Both the position numbers and the translations under genes were made by a program. From a virus, in IMG/VR virus record IMGVR_UViG_3300044644_000225, positions 1-26,893 of that record: a stretch of 26,893 bases of DNA; one strand, 5' to 3'. This document shows positions 15,301 to 21,510 of the stretch, in pieces. Numbering within the stretch: position 1 is the first letter of the stretch; each line of letters begins with the position of its first letter. The notes beneath the pieces are model-generated. The model searched no databases. It was given only the letters and a program-made list of their open reading frames with translations, and had not been told where the DNA came from.

Positions 15301-15699
15301 TTATTCATTTGTGAAGACAATCTTAAGCGGCTTTTTATCTTCAATTACTTGTTCACTCTTCTCAGGCACCTGTCTGTAACCATATCGCATGAGCGTATTC
15401 ATCACACTTGTCTGGATGTTCAAGAGGTTCGCTAAGGCCACTGCAGAGTACCTTGTTTGGCCACTCTCCATAGCATTAATCTTATCCTGCACCTTGTAGT
15501 AGTGATCCACAAGTTTCTCAATAGGGTCAAATCCTAGTGTTTGAAGCTTCTTAACTGATTCTTTTGAATAGATTGTGGTAGTTCCCTTTGGGCGACCCTG
15601 TCCAGGTCTAAGTCCACCACGGGTTCTCTCTGACACATTTGGGTCTTGAACTACCCCAGTTGAGGTATCTTTGACCTCTTTGTTTGTTGAGGTAGTCAT
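15301..15699 (-). CDS. Candidate terminase small subunit
   Basis: 132 residues from an ATG at 15699 with only a weak ribosome site. A disordered N-terminus ends in GGLRPGQGRPKGTTT, a GRP/AT-hook-like basic motif common in phage small terminases. A helical domain follows (VKKLQTLGFDPIEKLVDHYY, then ALANLLNIQTSVMNTLMRYGY), whose 'GFDPI-L--YY' and 'AL-NLL-IQ' parts recur in TerS-like proteins. It would recognise the packaging site and recruit the large subunit. The order TerS candidate, small gene, TerL supports this. Confidence 0.68.
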   Translation of the reverse strand: MTTSTNKEVKDTSTGVVQDPNVSERTRGGLRPGQGRPKGTTTIYSKESVKKLQTLGFDPIEKLVDHYYKVQDKINAMESGQTRYSAVALANLLNIQTSVMNTLMRYGYRQVPEKSEQVIEDKKPLKIVFTNE

Positions 15700-15705
15700 A
15701 ATGTA

Positions 15706-15846
15706 TTATTTTTTATTCTTTGGTTTATATTTCTTAGCTAAATCCAGAGCAATAGCCACTGCTTGAGCATGAGGTTTACCCTCTTTCTCAAGAGTCCTAA
15801 TGTTAGCACTTACGGTTTTATCACCGTAGCCCTTCTTAAGCGGCAT
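15706..15846 (-). CDS. Small conserved phage protein, 46 aa (MPLKKGYG type)
   Basis: ATG at 15846 overlaps the previous gene by 11 bases; stop TAA at 15708-15706. It begins MPLKKGYGDKTVSANIRTLE and continues with a KEGKPHAQAVAIALDLAKK helix. This MPLKKGYS/G...NI..L...GK...QAVAIAL pattern is a widespread tiny phage protein family of unknown function. Strongly basic and probably a helical hairpin. Its place beside the terminase genes is common for this family. Confidence 0.8.
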   Translation of the reverse strand: MPLKKGYGDKTVSANIRTLEKEGKPHAQAVAIALDLAKKYKPKNKK

Positions 15847-16126
15847 TTTTAGCTCCACGTCTGGTTGTGGTTTTAGCAGGAGGCTTTACAACAGGAACAA
15901 TGTTGTTGCTATGAAGTTGAATCTTTAGATCAGAGATCATAGTGAGCAATTCTTCCTTGTCTCTCAAAAGCTTATCAACTTTGCCTTCAAGCTTCTTAAC
16001 TTCAGACATAAGTAATTCAGTAAGCTTATCATGGGCCTCTTGGCGCTGTTTATCTTTGTTATGTAGATAGGTCCAGAAGGCACCTGTGCTTAACACAACA
16101 ATAGCTACTTGTACGATTGATTCCAT
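15836..16126 (-). CDS. Small membrane-anchored coiled-coil protein, first late gene
   Basis: 96 residues if started at the ATG at 16126 (MESIVQVAIVVLSTGAFW), which has AAAGGAA eight bases before it; a longer in-frame start at 16168 lacks support. An N-terminal membrane helix at residues 4-20 is followed by a coiled coil (HDKLTELLMSEVKKLEGKVDKLLRDKEELL) and a basic Pro/Thr/Arg tail. The layout resembles small phage membrane proteins near lysis or packaging genes. No function assigned. It is the first gene after the promoter at 16433-16414 and the long leader. Confidence 0.75.
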   Translation of the reverse strand: MESIVQVAIVVLSTGAFWTYLHNKDKQRQEAHDKLTELLMSEVKKLEGKVDKLLRDKEELLTMISDLKIQLHSNNIVPVVKPPAKTTTRRGAKNAA

Positions 16127-16171
16127 TTTAAATTCCTTTAGTATAAATCCATAGACACCGGGAAACACCTT

Positions 16172-16188
16172 CTACTGACAAACAGTAG
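16172..16188 (-). other. Leader hairpin
   Basis: CTACTG (16172-16177) and CAGTAG (16183-16188) are perfectly complementary around a 5-base loop ACAAA. Outside them AGACAC (16153-16158) could pair with GTGTCT (16188-16193), giving a competing or extended structure. It lies 46 bases before the ATG at 16126 in the transcript, so it could affect translation or mRNA stability. No U-run follows, so it is not an intrinsic terminator. Confidence 0.45.
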
Positions 16189-16230
16189 TGTCTCTACACA
16201 AGTGTTACAGAATGATATTTAAAATAATAT

Positions 16231-16343
16231 TTTAAAGTACTCTTTAAAGTACTCCTTTAAAAATATTTTATAATATTATTTTTAATAAACAACAACAATA
16301 ATTAATGTACCTTAATGCTACCGCTATTAAGTTACTCCTTTAA
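16231..16343. repeat. Iteron-like repeats in the AT-rich leader
   Basis: TTTAAAGTACTC occurs twice in perfect tandem (16231-16242 and 16243-16254). TTAAAGTACTCCTTTAA at 16244-16260 reappears as TTAAGTTACTCCTTTAA at 16327-16343 (15 of 17 identical). On the transcribed strand each copy reads as an AAAGGAG or AAAGAG box without a start codon. They may be protein-binding iterons, structural elements of the leader RNA, or decoy ribosome sites. Confidence 0.55.
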
Positions 16344-16413
16344 TATTAATCCTCTACACCCCCTACCCCCTCTTCTACTTTTAGGGTAATATTACAGGGT
16401 TTGGATGGGATTC

Positions 16414-16433
16414 TCTCTTTAGCGTCACCTGGT
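16414..16433 (-). promoter_or_regulatory. SP6-like phage promoter, copy driving the late block
   Basis: Minus-strand ACCAGGTGACGCTAAAGAGA. It shares 19 of 20 bases with the copy at 17055-17074. Compared with the SP6 consensus core AGGTGACACTATAGAAGAG, the part AGGTGACGCTAAAGA aligns closely (AGGTGAC identical, then CTA and AG). By that alignment transcription would begin near the G at 16417. It lies just after the terminator at 16541-16463 and before the late genes. No coding sequence overlaps it, so its conservation is not explained by protein. Confidence 0.72.
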
Positions 16434-16462
16434 GCAGTAGCCCAGCTGCTGGTACTTTTTGA

Positions 16463-16541
16463 CAAAAAAAAAAGAATTACCCCTCCAGAATACCCTCTAA
16501 CCAACCTCCGAAGAGATCAGCTAAAGAGTATCCTGGAGGGG
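16463..16541 (-). terminator. Intrinsic terminator after the SleB-type hydrolase gene
   Basis: On the plus strand CCCCTCCAGAATAC (16480-16493) is complementary to GTATCCTGGAGGGG (16528-16541) except one mismatch: a 14-base stem with a 34-base loop. On the minus-strand transcript the stem is followed by TAATTC and then ten Ts (16473-16464). This is a strong rho-independent signal for leftward transcription, 25 bases after the hydrolase stop. It separates the upstream operon from the late promoter. Confidence 0.82.
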
Positions 16542-16565
16542 AGGTCTAGGTTAAGTACCTAGGGA

Positions 16566-17039
16566 CTATACATAAAATAAATGGTTTCCGATTGTAACTG
16601 TGTAAGTTAGTCGTTTAGACCATTTGGGTAAGACGTAGTTAGCATGATAGAATAGTGATCCATTTGTAGGATCTTTAAGTCTACCTTGAAGGTAGTTAGT
16701 AGCAATACTCCTAGCTATCTCGTATTGAGCTTTATTCCTTGGAGAATGGTTCTTTAATAGCTTTACCCAAGAGAATTGGTAGGGTTGATACACAACCTTA
16801 CATACAGAGGAGGGATAGCCCTGAGCCAGTAGTCTGTTAATTGTGACTGCTGCTACTGCTATCTGACCTTTTATAGATTCTCCTCGAGCCTCATGGTAAA
16901 TGTTATGAGCTAGACAATCTATATCTTTCTTTCCAAAGGCTAAAATAGGCTTAGGAATAGTGTGAAATACAGCTGATTCGGTTACAGTGCTTATTTGCAA
17001 AGGAAAAAGAATCAGCAACAAAATTGCTAAATTTCTCAT
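16566..17039 (-). CDS. Secreted cell-wall hydrolase, SleB/Hydrolase_2 type
   Basis: 157 residues from the ATG at 17039, chosen because AGAAGG lies eight bases upstream; a GTG at 17048 is in frame but sits on that ribosome site. MRNLAILLLILFPLQIS is a signal peptide or membrane anchor. The domain starts at CLAHNIYHEARGE, followed by IKGQIAVAAVTINRL, YPSSVCKVVYQPYQFSW and SLFYHANYV, all hallmarks of the SleB cell-wall hydrolase family (Glu of HEARGE catalytic). With its own SP6-like promoter and terminator it is an independent transcription unit, distinct from the late endolysin. Confidence 0.88.
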   Translation of the reverse strand: MRNLAILLLILFPLQISTVTESAVFHTIPKPILAFGKKDIDCLAHNIYHEARGESIKGQIAVAAVTINRLLAQGYPSSVCKVVYQPYQFSWVKLLKNHSPRNKAQYEIARSIATNYLQGRLKDPTNGSLFYHANYVLPKWSKRLTYTVTIGNHLFYV

Positions 17040-17054
17040 AGTTTGCACCTTCTT

Positions 17055-17074
17055 TCTCTTTAGCGTCCCCTGGT
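17055..17074 (-). promoter_or_regulatory. SP6-like phage promoter, copy driving the SleB-type gene
   Basis: Minus-strand ACCAGGGGACGCTAAAGAGA, one base different from the copy at 16414-16433. By alignment with SP6 the start would be near 17058, giving a 19-base leader containing the AGAAGG ribosome site of the hydrolase gene. It sits in the short gap between the hydrolase and the upstream operon (last stop at 17080). The placement precisely between genes, twice, is what makes a promoter role likely. Confidence 0.72.
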
Positions 17075-17079
17075 AAAAT

Positions 17080-17301
17080 TTAGCTTACAAATACTGCTGT
17101 TTTAACTTCTGCTTCAGGATGACTACTAGGCTCAGTCACAAGGTCGTGGGGACCATAGTACCACTCATCAAATACATCTAATGCAATGTTACAGACTCCC
17201 ACCCCAGTAATCTCTACTACACCACCCTCATAGCCAGCTCTCACAATCATAAGATCAGGATCTAGCTTGCTTAGTTCTGCGATAAGTTGTTTAACTTTCA
17301 T
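17080..17301 (-). CDS. Small conserved phage protein (MKVKQLIAEL type)
   Basis: 73 residues. The start MKVKQLIAELSKLDPDLMIV followed by GYEGGVVEI matches a frequent small phage/prophage family in which a helix (LI..L..LDPD) precedes a beta strand and GYEGG. Function unknown. The ATG at 17301 overlaps the previous stop (17298). It is the last gene of the upstream operon, just before the promoter at 17074. Confidence 0.77.
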   Translation of the reverse strand: MKVKQLIAELSKLDPDLMIVRAGYEGGVVEITGVGVCNIALDVFDEWYYGPHDLVTEPSSHPEAEVKTAVFVS

Positions 17302-17495
17302 GGTTGTTTCCTTGATCTGATTAAGTCTTCATACTTTGCTATACCGTCCCAGAAGCCATCCTCGTAGTCTTTGGAATGTTTACCGACTAACTCTACCTCT
17401 TTACGGAGACCTGCACATTTCTCACGTTCATTCAAAATAGCTAGCTTAATAAAGTCTAGTACTTCAATTGTCTCTTGGTCGTCTATTGCCCTCAT
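17298..17495 (-). CDS. Hypothetical small protein, 65 aa
   Basis: Acidic helical protein with an ILNEREKCAGLRKEVE segment, the 'ERE-C' pattern common in small phage accessory proteins, and a GFWDGIAKYEDLIRS C-terminal helix. ATGA overlaps with both neighbours support it as a real gene. No family assignment. Confidence 0.7.
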   Translation of the reverse strand: MRAIDDQETIEVLDFIKLAILNEREKCAGLRKEVELVGKHSKDYEDGFWDGIAKYEDLIRSRKQP

Positions 17496-17734
17496 GAATT
17501 CTTCTGCCTAATATAAGCCTCAAGATCCCTAGCAATGAACCAAGTGTCACCATCATAGTACCTACCAAAGTTATTTACAACTTCTTTTTCAGTTAAACTC
17601 TTCCACTCTGCTCTAGATTCAAAGTGATAGGGTTGACCTGTAGCCTCTATCTCTTGACCTAACCTCTGAACTTCACGCATAGCGTTCTCCCTTTTAACAC
17701 GATCAAACTCATCATCTTCATCTGTGTGTATCAT
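17492..17734 (-). CDS. Hypothetical small acidic protein, 80 aa
   Basis: Begins MIHTDEDDEFDRVKRENAM, continues with a helix RLGQEIEATG and a WKSLTEKEVV...DTWFIARDLEAY segment that looks like a small globular fold. Overlaps both neighbours by four bases. Not recognised. Confidence 0.7.
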   Translation of the reverse strand: MIHTDEDDEFDRVKRENAMREVQRLGQEIEATGQPYHFESRAEWKSLTEKEVVNNFGRYYDGDTWFIARDLEAYIRQKNS

Positions 17735-17913
17735 TCTACAGTTATCCTTTTAAATTCCCCAGGCAATGGTTCACCTAGGCTTTCAGTCCAACAAATTTGA
17801 CACCATAGTCCTTCATGACCTTTGATATTACTCCTAATGGCATGTGGATGTTCACCATGTTTGGGGCAATGAACAACCCATGTCTCATAACTACTTATAA
17901 ACTTAGCGTCCAT
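17731..17913 (-). CDS. Small zinc-ribbon-like protein, 60 aa
   Basis: I place the start at the ATG at 17913 because GGAGG lies six bases before it; an earlier in-frame ATG at 17958 lacks a ribosome site. The protein contains HCPKHGEHPH and, about 17 residues later, CQIC, a CxxH...CxxC layout able to bind one zinc ion. The C-terminus is GEPLPGEFKRITV. Function unknown; a nucleic-acid or protein adaptor is plausible. It overlaps the preceding gene by 11 bases. Confidence 0.72.
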   Translation of the reverse strand: MDAKFISSYETWVVHCPKHGEHPHAIRSNIKGHEGLWCQICWTESLGEPLPGEFKRITVE

Positions 17914-18253
17914 CAATAGCCTCCAAGCATTTAGTGTGTTGATGCTGGTAGAACTCATTTATACTATTTGCTGATATAGTGTAACCTTTAGGATACCAGA
18001 CAATATTGTATGCACGAGCCTTTTCAACAGCATCCCTACAGGCCTTACGCTCTTTGTCTACTGCAGTCTTAACTAGGAGCTTAATGTTTTTATCTATAGC
18101 ATCGAGTACTGCTTTAGCATTCTCATCTACAGTCAGGTCAGGATTAACCGTCACTCCTGTAGCACTGATCCTTAAAGCTTCAACTGAGGGAGAACCATTA
18201 AAAAATACAATACTGTTTGTAACTTGTTTATGTAACTCGTATACCTCAGTCAT
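17903..18253 (-). CDS. Hypothetical protein, 116 aa
   Basis: Starts at the ATG at 18253, overlapping the previous stop. Helical N-terminus, a strand-rich VEALRISATGVTVNPDL part, and a helix with KTAVDKERKACRDAVEKA, a pattern recurring in phage proteins of unknown role. The C-terminal half contains YNIVWYPKGYTI. No catalytic motif seen. Confidence 0.68.
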   Translation of the reverse strand: MTEVYELHKQVTNSIVFFNGSPSVEALRISATGVTVNPDLTVDENAKAVLDAIDKNIKLLVKTAVDKERKACRDAVEKARAYNIVWYPKGYTISANSINEFYQHQHTKCLEAIDGR

Positions 18254-18428
18254 AGTTTAAACCTAATTGCCTAGCATTTTCAGCCTTCTCATCTAAGGCA
18301 TCTTGAATCTTATCAAACTCTTTATCACGTTCTTTTTGACCTTTATCACGACCAAAGATCAAATCCCATCTTTCATTGTACTGCTCTTGAGCCACGCTAA
18401 ATGGCCTTAACGTAGATCCTTTACTCAT
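18246..18428 (-). CDS. Conserved small phage protein (MSKGSxxRPFSV type), 60 aa
   Basis: Start set at the ATG at 18428 rather than the in-frame ATG at 18476, because MSKGSTLRPFSVAQEQYNER, followed by WDLIFG, is the conserved N-terminus of a tiny family found in many unrelated phages. It then begins two bases after the preceding stop. The rest is a charged helix. Function unknown. Confidence 0.78.
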   Translation of the reverse strand: MSKGSTLRPFSVAQEQYNERWDLIFGRDKGQKERDKEFDKIQDALDEKAENARQLGLNYD

Positions 18429-18429
18429 A

Positions 18430-18933
18430 TTAGTCCCATAGTCCTTGATAATATTTTCCAAATAGCCTAAATCCATTCTGGATTCGAGCCTCGTGTTTTT
18501 CTAGACCTTTCATATCAATCTTGAAATTATCATCTATGCCTGTTACTGCTTCTACATGAAAAGGATAGTCTCTAGATTTAATGAACTGGAAATCAGTTGA
18601 ACCTGAGTAAAATTGAGCATCATGATTATCATCTAGCTTTTGAGCAAAAGACCAGATCATTTGATCAAGCACCCAATCCCATCTCTTAAAGTAGTTTGCA
18701 TCACTCTCCCAAGGATGTTCTGTAGGAGGTGCGCTAGTGCTTTTAAGTTCATCAGGCACATCTTCGTCATCTACCTTAGGGGCTCCGCTTAGCTTCTGTC
18801 TAAACTTAACCAATGCAGGGTGAATAATATGCGCTAGTGTATGGTCTAAACTCCAAACGTCATAGTTATCAATTGTGACATCAATCTCTCGATCTTGGTC
18901 ATCGTAACGGTATTCACCAATTAAGACTTTCAT
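18430..18933 (-). CDS. Conserved phage protein of unknown function, 167 aa
   Basis: Recognisable conserved stretches: IDNYDVWSLDHTLAHIIHP, then GAPKVDDEDVP, then the FKRWDWVLDQMIWSF helix. These occur together in a widespread family in myoviruses and siphoviruses. The C-terminal part is a helix-rich GLEKHEARIQNGFRLFGKY. Acidic and Trp-rich, probably soluble. Function has not been established to my knowledge. It often lies beside the MSKGS-type small gene, as it does here. Confidence 0.83.
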   Translation of the reverse strand: MKVLIGEYRYDDQDREIDVTIDNYDVWSLDHTLAHIIHPALVKFRQKLSGAPKVDDEDVPDELKSTSAPPTEHPWESDANYFKRWDWVLDQMIWSFAQKLDDNHDAQFYSGSTDFQFIKSRDYPFHVEAVTGIDDNFKIDMKGLEKHEARIQNGFRLFGKYYQGLWD

Positions 18934-19244
18934 ATTACTATTACCGTCGCTGCAACCAGCTTATTTGTATTGCCATCAAACTCAAGAGAAAGATTTTCAG
19001 GTTCCCAATGCTCTGGAGACCTAACAACAACATCTTTACCTACTATCTTTGCCCGTAGTCTAAAAAAGACATTAGGCTTAACTACTGGCTTTAATCGATA
19101 TTCCGTATTATGGTTAAAAGGAGGCAAAGCACCTCCAAAAGCAGTTAATGTAGGAATATCAATCCACTCATTAAAACTTTTATATTGAATTACTTTATCT
19201 TCAAGATAAGCAATAATTAAGTCATGATGCGGATGAATTTTCAT
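18930..19244 (-). CDS. Hypothetical protein, 104 aa
   Basis: Begins MKIHPHHDLIIAYLEDKVIQ. The segment FNEWIDIPTLTAFGG...FNHNTEYRLKP resembles a family of small phage proteins with a 'W.d....P.F.....YRlKP' core. The C-terminal half is beta-rich. Overlaps the previous gene by 23 bases and the next by four. Confidence 0.72.
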   Translation of the reverse strand: MKIHPHHDLIIAYLEDKVIQYKSFNEWIDIPTLTAFGGALPPFNHNTEYRLKPVVKPNVFFRLRAKIVGKDVVVRSPEHWEPENLSLEFDGNTNKLVAATVIVI

Positions 19245-19467
19245 AAAACTCCTGGGTGATAAAATTGTTTCTCATAAGTTGGTTTCTTACATGATCAGGC
19301 AAGAAATAAACACCGTCATAGTCTTTTAGTTTCATATCTTCATCAAACCAAAGACCACCTCCGTTTTCATCTCCATAGATCTTGTCTTCAAACCAACCAT
19401 ATTTACCGCTTGTATCAATCTGAATAGTAAATCTATTAGTTGATAAGTCTAAATTGTAACGATTCAA
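19222..19467 (-). CDS. Conserved small phage protein (GGGLWFDEDxxLxDYDGVY type), 81 aa
   Basis: The signature GYF/GWFEDKIYGDENGGGLWF with DYDGVYFLPDHV is shared by a small family in diverse phages. The N-terminus is strand-rich. Function unknown. Its start overlaps the previous gene by 32 bases, longer than most overlaps here, but no later ATG fits the conserved region. Confidence 0.76.
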   Translation of the reverse strand: MNRYNLDLSTNRFTIQIDTSGKYGWFEDKIYGDENGGGLWFDEDMKLKDYDGVYFLPDHVRNQLMRNNFITQEFYENSSAS

Positions 19468-20071
19468 CTTCTGCCTCTTCTAATGATATAACGTTGTATA
19501 TTGTATTAAGCGTCTCATAAGTATTATCAGACAATTGTTCAACAATAGCGCTTGATAAGATCCATTGGTTTACTAGATCAGGCCTACCTTCATGGCTAGC
19601 ACAAATGCCTCTTAAGTGATAATTAGAGCTATCATGAGAAGCCTTGTAGAACTCACCTCCAATCCCATTAACCAAGATAGCTAATGGTTTTCCTTTACGG
19701 AATGCTAGCTCATCCTGAAACAATTTAGTCAGGTGTGCACGAGCATAACCTTCATCAAGAATCCGCTGAATATGGTCTGTAGATAAGAACTTAAGCTTTT
19801 TCCATGTAAGGGGCCCTTTACCTTCTTTACCATAAGTACCCCAACGAAACCATTCACGAATCTTAGAGTGAGGATCATCAGTATAAACTGAAAGGTCTTC
19901 ACCATTATCGTCCTCATACCAAGTACGCCTAATATACTGCACACCGCCATCAATCATATACAATCGACCATTGGCATCTATATGCTCTACATAGTCGTGA
20001 ACATGACATGACTGAAGTACAGTACCGTCAGGTGTCCTTAAAACATTAGCTAGTAGCTTTCTCTCGTTCAT
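19436..20071 (-). CDS. Conserved phage protein of unknown function, 211 aa
   Basis: The N-terminal half shows a recognisable phage family core: RTPDGTVLQSCHVHDYVEHID, DGGVQYIRRTWYED, PHSKIREWFRWGTYGK and PLTWKKLKFLSTDHI. The C-terminal half (RKGKPLAILVNGIGG onward) is less conserved and ends in an acidic helix. HVHDY supplies two histidines that could bind metal, but no enzyme family is evident. Confidence 0.78.
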   Translation of the reverse strand: MNERKLLANVLRTPDGTVLQSCHVHDYVEHIDANGRLYMIDGGVQYIRRTWYEDDNGEDLSVYTDDPHSKIREWFRWGTYGKEGKGPLTWKKLKFLSTDHIQRILDEGYARAHLTKLFQDELAFRKGKPLAILVNGIGGEFYKASHDSSNYHLRGICASHEGRPDLVNQWILSSAIVEQLSDNTYETLNTIYNVISLEEAEVESLQFRLIN

Positions 20072-20189
20072 TTTTTAATTTCCATATAATGTAAATACCA
20101 TTGGCATTTAGTTTAGCCCATTCAATAGCCTCTTTACGAGTCTTAAATTTTTTGTCAGGATTATCTTTAGTCCTACACAACCATTTCAT
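20046..20189 (-). CDS. Small basic protein, 47 aa
   Basis: ATG at 20189 overlaps the previous stop as ATGA; stop TAA at 20048-20046 lies 26 bases inside the next gene. Sequence starts MKWLCRTKDNPDKKFKTRKE and continues with EAIEWAKLNANGIYIIWK, a helix then a strand. Strongly basic; not recognised. Found by hand translation. Confidence 0.6.
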   Translation of the reverse strand: MKWLCRTKDNPDKKFKTRKEAIEWAKLNANGIYIIWKLKNEREKATS

Positions 20190-20329
20190 GATGCTAACAT
20201 CCATAGGCCAATATTAGCAAATGCATAACCCGTGTATGCAATCGTCATACCCATGTTACCTAGGTAAAACTGTTCAGCAGCTACATAGGTGTAGATAGCG
20301 CCTGTAAGTGCAATTAACCAACCACTCAT
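20186..20329 (-). CDS. Small membrane protein, 47 aa
   Basis: ATG at 20329 and stop TGA at 20188-20186, both in ATGA overlaps with neighbours. MSGWLIALTGAIYTYVAAEQ then a second hydrophobic helix (MTIAYTGYAFANIGLWML): two predicted membrane segments joined by FYLGN. Such two-helix proteins in early operons can be inner-membrane effectors, but no family is recognised. Confidence 0.68.
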   Translation of the reverse strand: MSGWLIALTGAIYTYVAAEQFYLGNMGMTIAYTGYAFANIGLWMLAS

Positions 20330-20550
20330 TTTATTTCCTCATAGTGTGTTCCATTATAGGATTCAATAAATTTCCATTTACGCTCACATGAACTACAACT
20401 TAAATTCCCAGTTGTAATATTCAAATCAGCTTGTAAGTTATTACCTTTACGGTCATATGCAGGTAAAGTATATGCAGCAGTTCTAGCAGTGTTAGTAATG
20501 TAGAATCTACAGTCACTTCTCAAACAACTTAATAATTCAAAATTTGTCAT
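20326..20550 (-). CDS. Small Cys-containing protein, 74 aa
   Basis: Contains CLRSDC near the N-terminus and CSSC near residue 52-55, a spacing that could form a zinc-binding ribbon, followed by ERKWKFIESYNG. ATG at 20550 overlaps the deaminase stop (20547). Function unknown. Confidence 0.7.
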   Translation of the reverse strand: MTNFELLSCLRSDCRFYITNTARTAAYTLPAYDRKGNNLQADLNITTGNLSCSSCERKWKFIESYNGTHYEEIK

Positions 20551-20849
20551 GTGTGTTCTATTATTTCAATTCCAGCTTCTTTTATAGCTGATAGGCAGAT
20601 TGGACAAGGTTTAGCATTTAATGGGTCACCCTGTCTACCATACCTAGCTACAAAGATTCTGTGTGCTTTACTAAGATCTTTGCATTTAAGAATAGCATGT
20701 ACTTCAGCATGAAGATAAATTTTATATGGTTCACCAACCTCTTCGGCATGACGTGCCATTAGAGGGTGGCTCTTCACATAATTGTTATATCCAACTGAGA
20801 GTACACGGCCCTTCTTATCATACACGATGGCAGTCAGGGCGTGTCTCAT
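20547..20849 (-). CDS. Deoxycytidylate (dCMP) deaminase-like protein
   Basis: 100 residues. Zinc-site residues of the cytidine/deoxycytidylate deaminase fold are present: H47-A-E49 (E49 the proton shuttle) and P81-C-P-x-C85. The family converts dCMP to dUMP, feeding thymidylate synthesis in the infected cell, or deaminates related bases. At 100 residues it is shorter than typical dCMP deaminases (about 140-190), lacking the usual N-terminal extension, so substrate is uncertain and tRNA/guanine deaminase-like uses cannot be excluded. Confidence 0.8.
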   Translation of the reverse strand: MRHALTAIVYDKKGRVLSVGYNNYVKSHPLMARHAEEVGEPYKIYLHAEVHAILKCKDLSKAHRIFVARYGRQGDPLNAKPCPICLSAIKEAGIEIIEHT

Positions 20850-20850
20850 A

Positions 20851-21117
20851 CTATTTGATATTAGCCTTAATTATAGTTTGCAAATCAACTAAGGTTTTAA
20901 TTTTCTTCTTAAAAAATCTACGATTAGTCTTTGCATGGTTTAGCATTATAAATGCATGCTTGCTATCACTACTAGTATCAGCCTTATCTGCTTTTTCATA
21001 ATAAAAAGATTCAGATCCTTTTATTGTAGCAGCAAATTCCTCAGCAAAACTAATTTGTTCTGCAATAATCTTTTCTAAACGCTGATAATGCTTCTTAGTC
21101 AAAGTACGCTGTGTCAT
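20851..21117 (-). CDS. Hypothetical basic helical protein, 88 aa
   Basis: Start chosen at the ATG at 21117 with GAGG nine bases before; an in-frame TTG at 21132 is less likely. Lys-rich helices (LTKKHYQRLEKIIAEQISF, and NRRFFKKKIKTLVDLQTII) flank an acidic Ser/Asp linker. No family recognised. Overlaps the previous gene by 23 bases. Confidence 0.65.
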   Translation of the reverse strand: MTQRTLTKKHYQRLEKIIAEQISFAEEFAATIKGSESFYYEKADKADTSSDSKHAFIMLNHAKTNRRFFKKKIKTLVDLQTIIKANIK

Positions 21118-21376
21118 TCTTTCTTTCCTCAAGTGTTGCTAAGTAATACTCTTTAATCTCGTCAATGATATTGTCAACAAGAATGTCTACAATATCAACT
21201 CCTTTAAGTGTAGCACTTAATACACAGACAGACTCTGCATAGTCTGGGTCTAACTTTAATCCAGTGCCCCATTCAGCAGCACCCTTTTCTTCAGGCATGT
21301 ACTCTACTTCTACCTCTAAATACAGAGGTTTATAATTTGTCTTGTAATAGACATTATAAGTAAATTTTTCAATCAT
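21095..21376 (-). CDS. Hypothetical protein, 93 aa
   Basis: Strand-rich N-terminus (FTYNVYYKTNYKPLYLEVEVEY) followed by an acidic helix (VDILVDNIIDEIKEYYLATL). ATG at 21376 overlaps the previous stop as ATGA. Not recognised. Confidence 0.67.
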   Translation of the reverse strand: MIEKFTYNVYYKTNYKPLYLEVEVEYMPEEKGAAEWGTGLKLDPDYAESVCVLSATLKGVDIVDILVDNIIDEIKEYYLATLEERKNDTAYFD

Positions 21377-21510
21377 CGTGTTAATGCTCCAAGGATAATG
21401 TTAATTGCTTGCACAATATGCATCTGTTCCATAGGTTCTAATTGATGCCAAGGTCTAGCACCAGGAAATTTAGCTCTAGCAGCTTCATAGAATCTTTCCA
21501 CATCACTCAT
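21373..21510 (-). CDS. Small helical protein, 45 aa
   Basis: ATG at 21510 and TGA at 21375-21373, both in ATGA overlaps. MSDVERFYEAARAKFPGARP, then WHQLEPMEQMHIVQAINIIL. The 'F.GarPW..L.p.EQ...v.Ain' pattern recurs in very small phage proteins of unknown role. Found by hand translation. Confidence 0.68.
   Translation of the reverse strand: MSDVERFYEAARAKFPGARPWHQLEPMEQMHIVQAINIILGALTR

Larger units (their letters stand above)
16127..16413 (-). other. Long AT-rich, repeat-containing leader of the late block; candidate origin region
   Basis: No gene is visible in these ~290 bases. Going downstream from the promoter it holds a G-rich stretch on the minus strand (16370-16359, two runs of five G), an extremely AT-rich tract (about 16210-16290) containing tandem repeats, and a 6-bp hairpin at 16172-16188. 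Several AAAGGAG sequences occur without a following start codon. A phage promoter followed directly by an AT-rich tract is the arrangement of the T7 primary replication origin, but no replication gene lies near. Confidence 0.45.

Noticed and set aside
16359-16370. G-quadruplex in the leader (two runs of five G on the minus strand)
   Set aside because: Only two long G-runs are present; a stable four-tract quadruplex is not supported.
16435-16460. Hairpin CAGTAGC/GCTGCTG followed by a short T-run on the plus strand, as a rightward terminator or N4-type hairpin
   Set aside because: No plus-strand gene ends there, the T-run is short, and the template-strand triloop CCA lacks the central purine of N4 promoters. 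It may only be a border structure beside the promoter.
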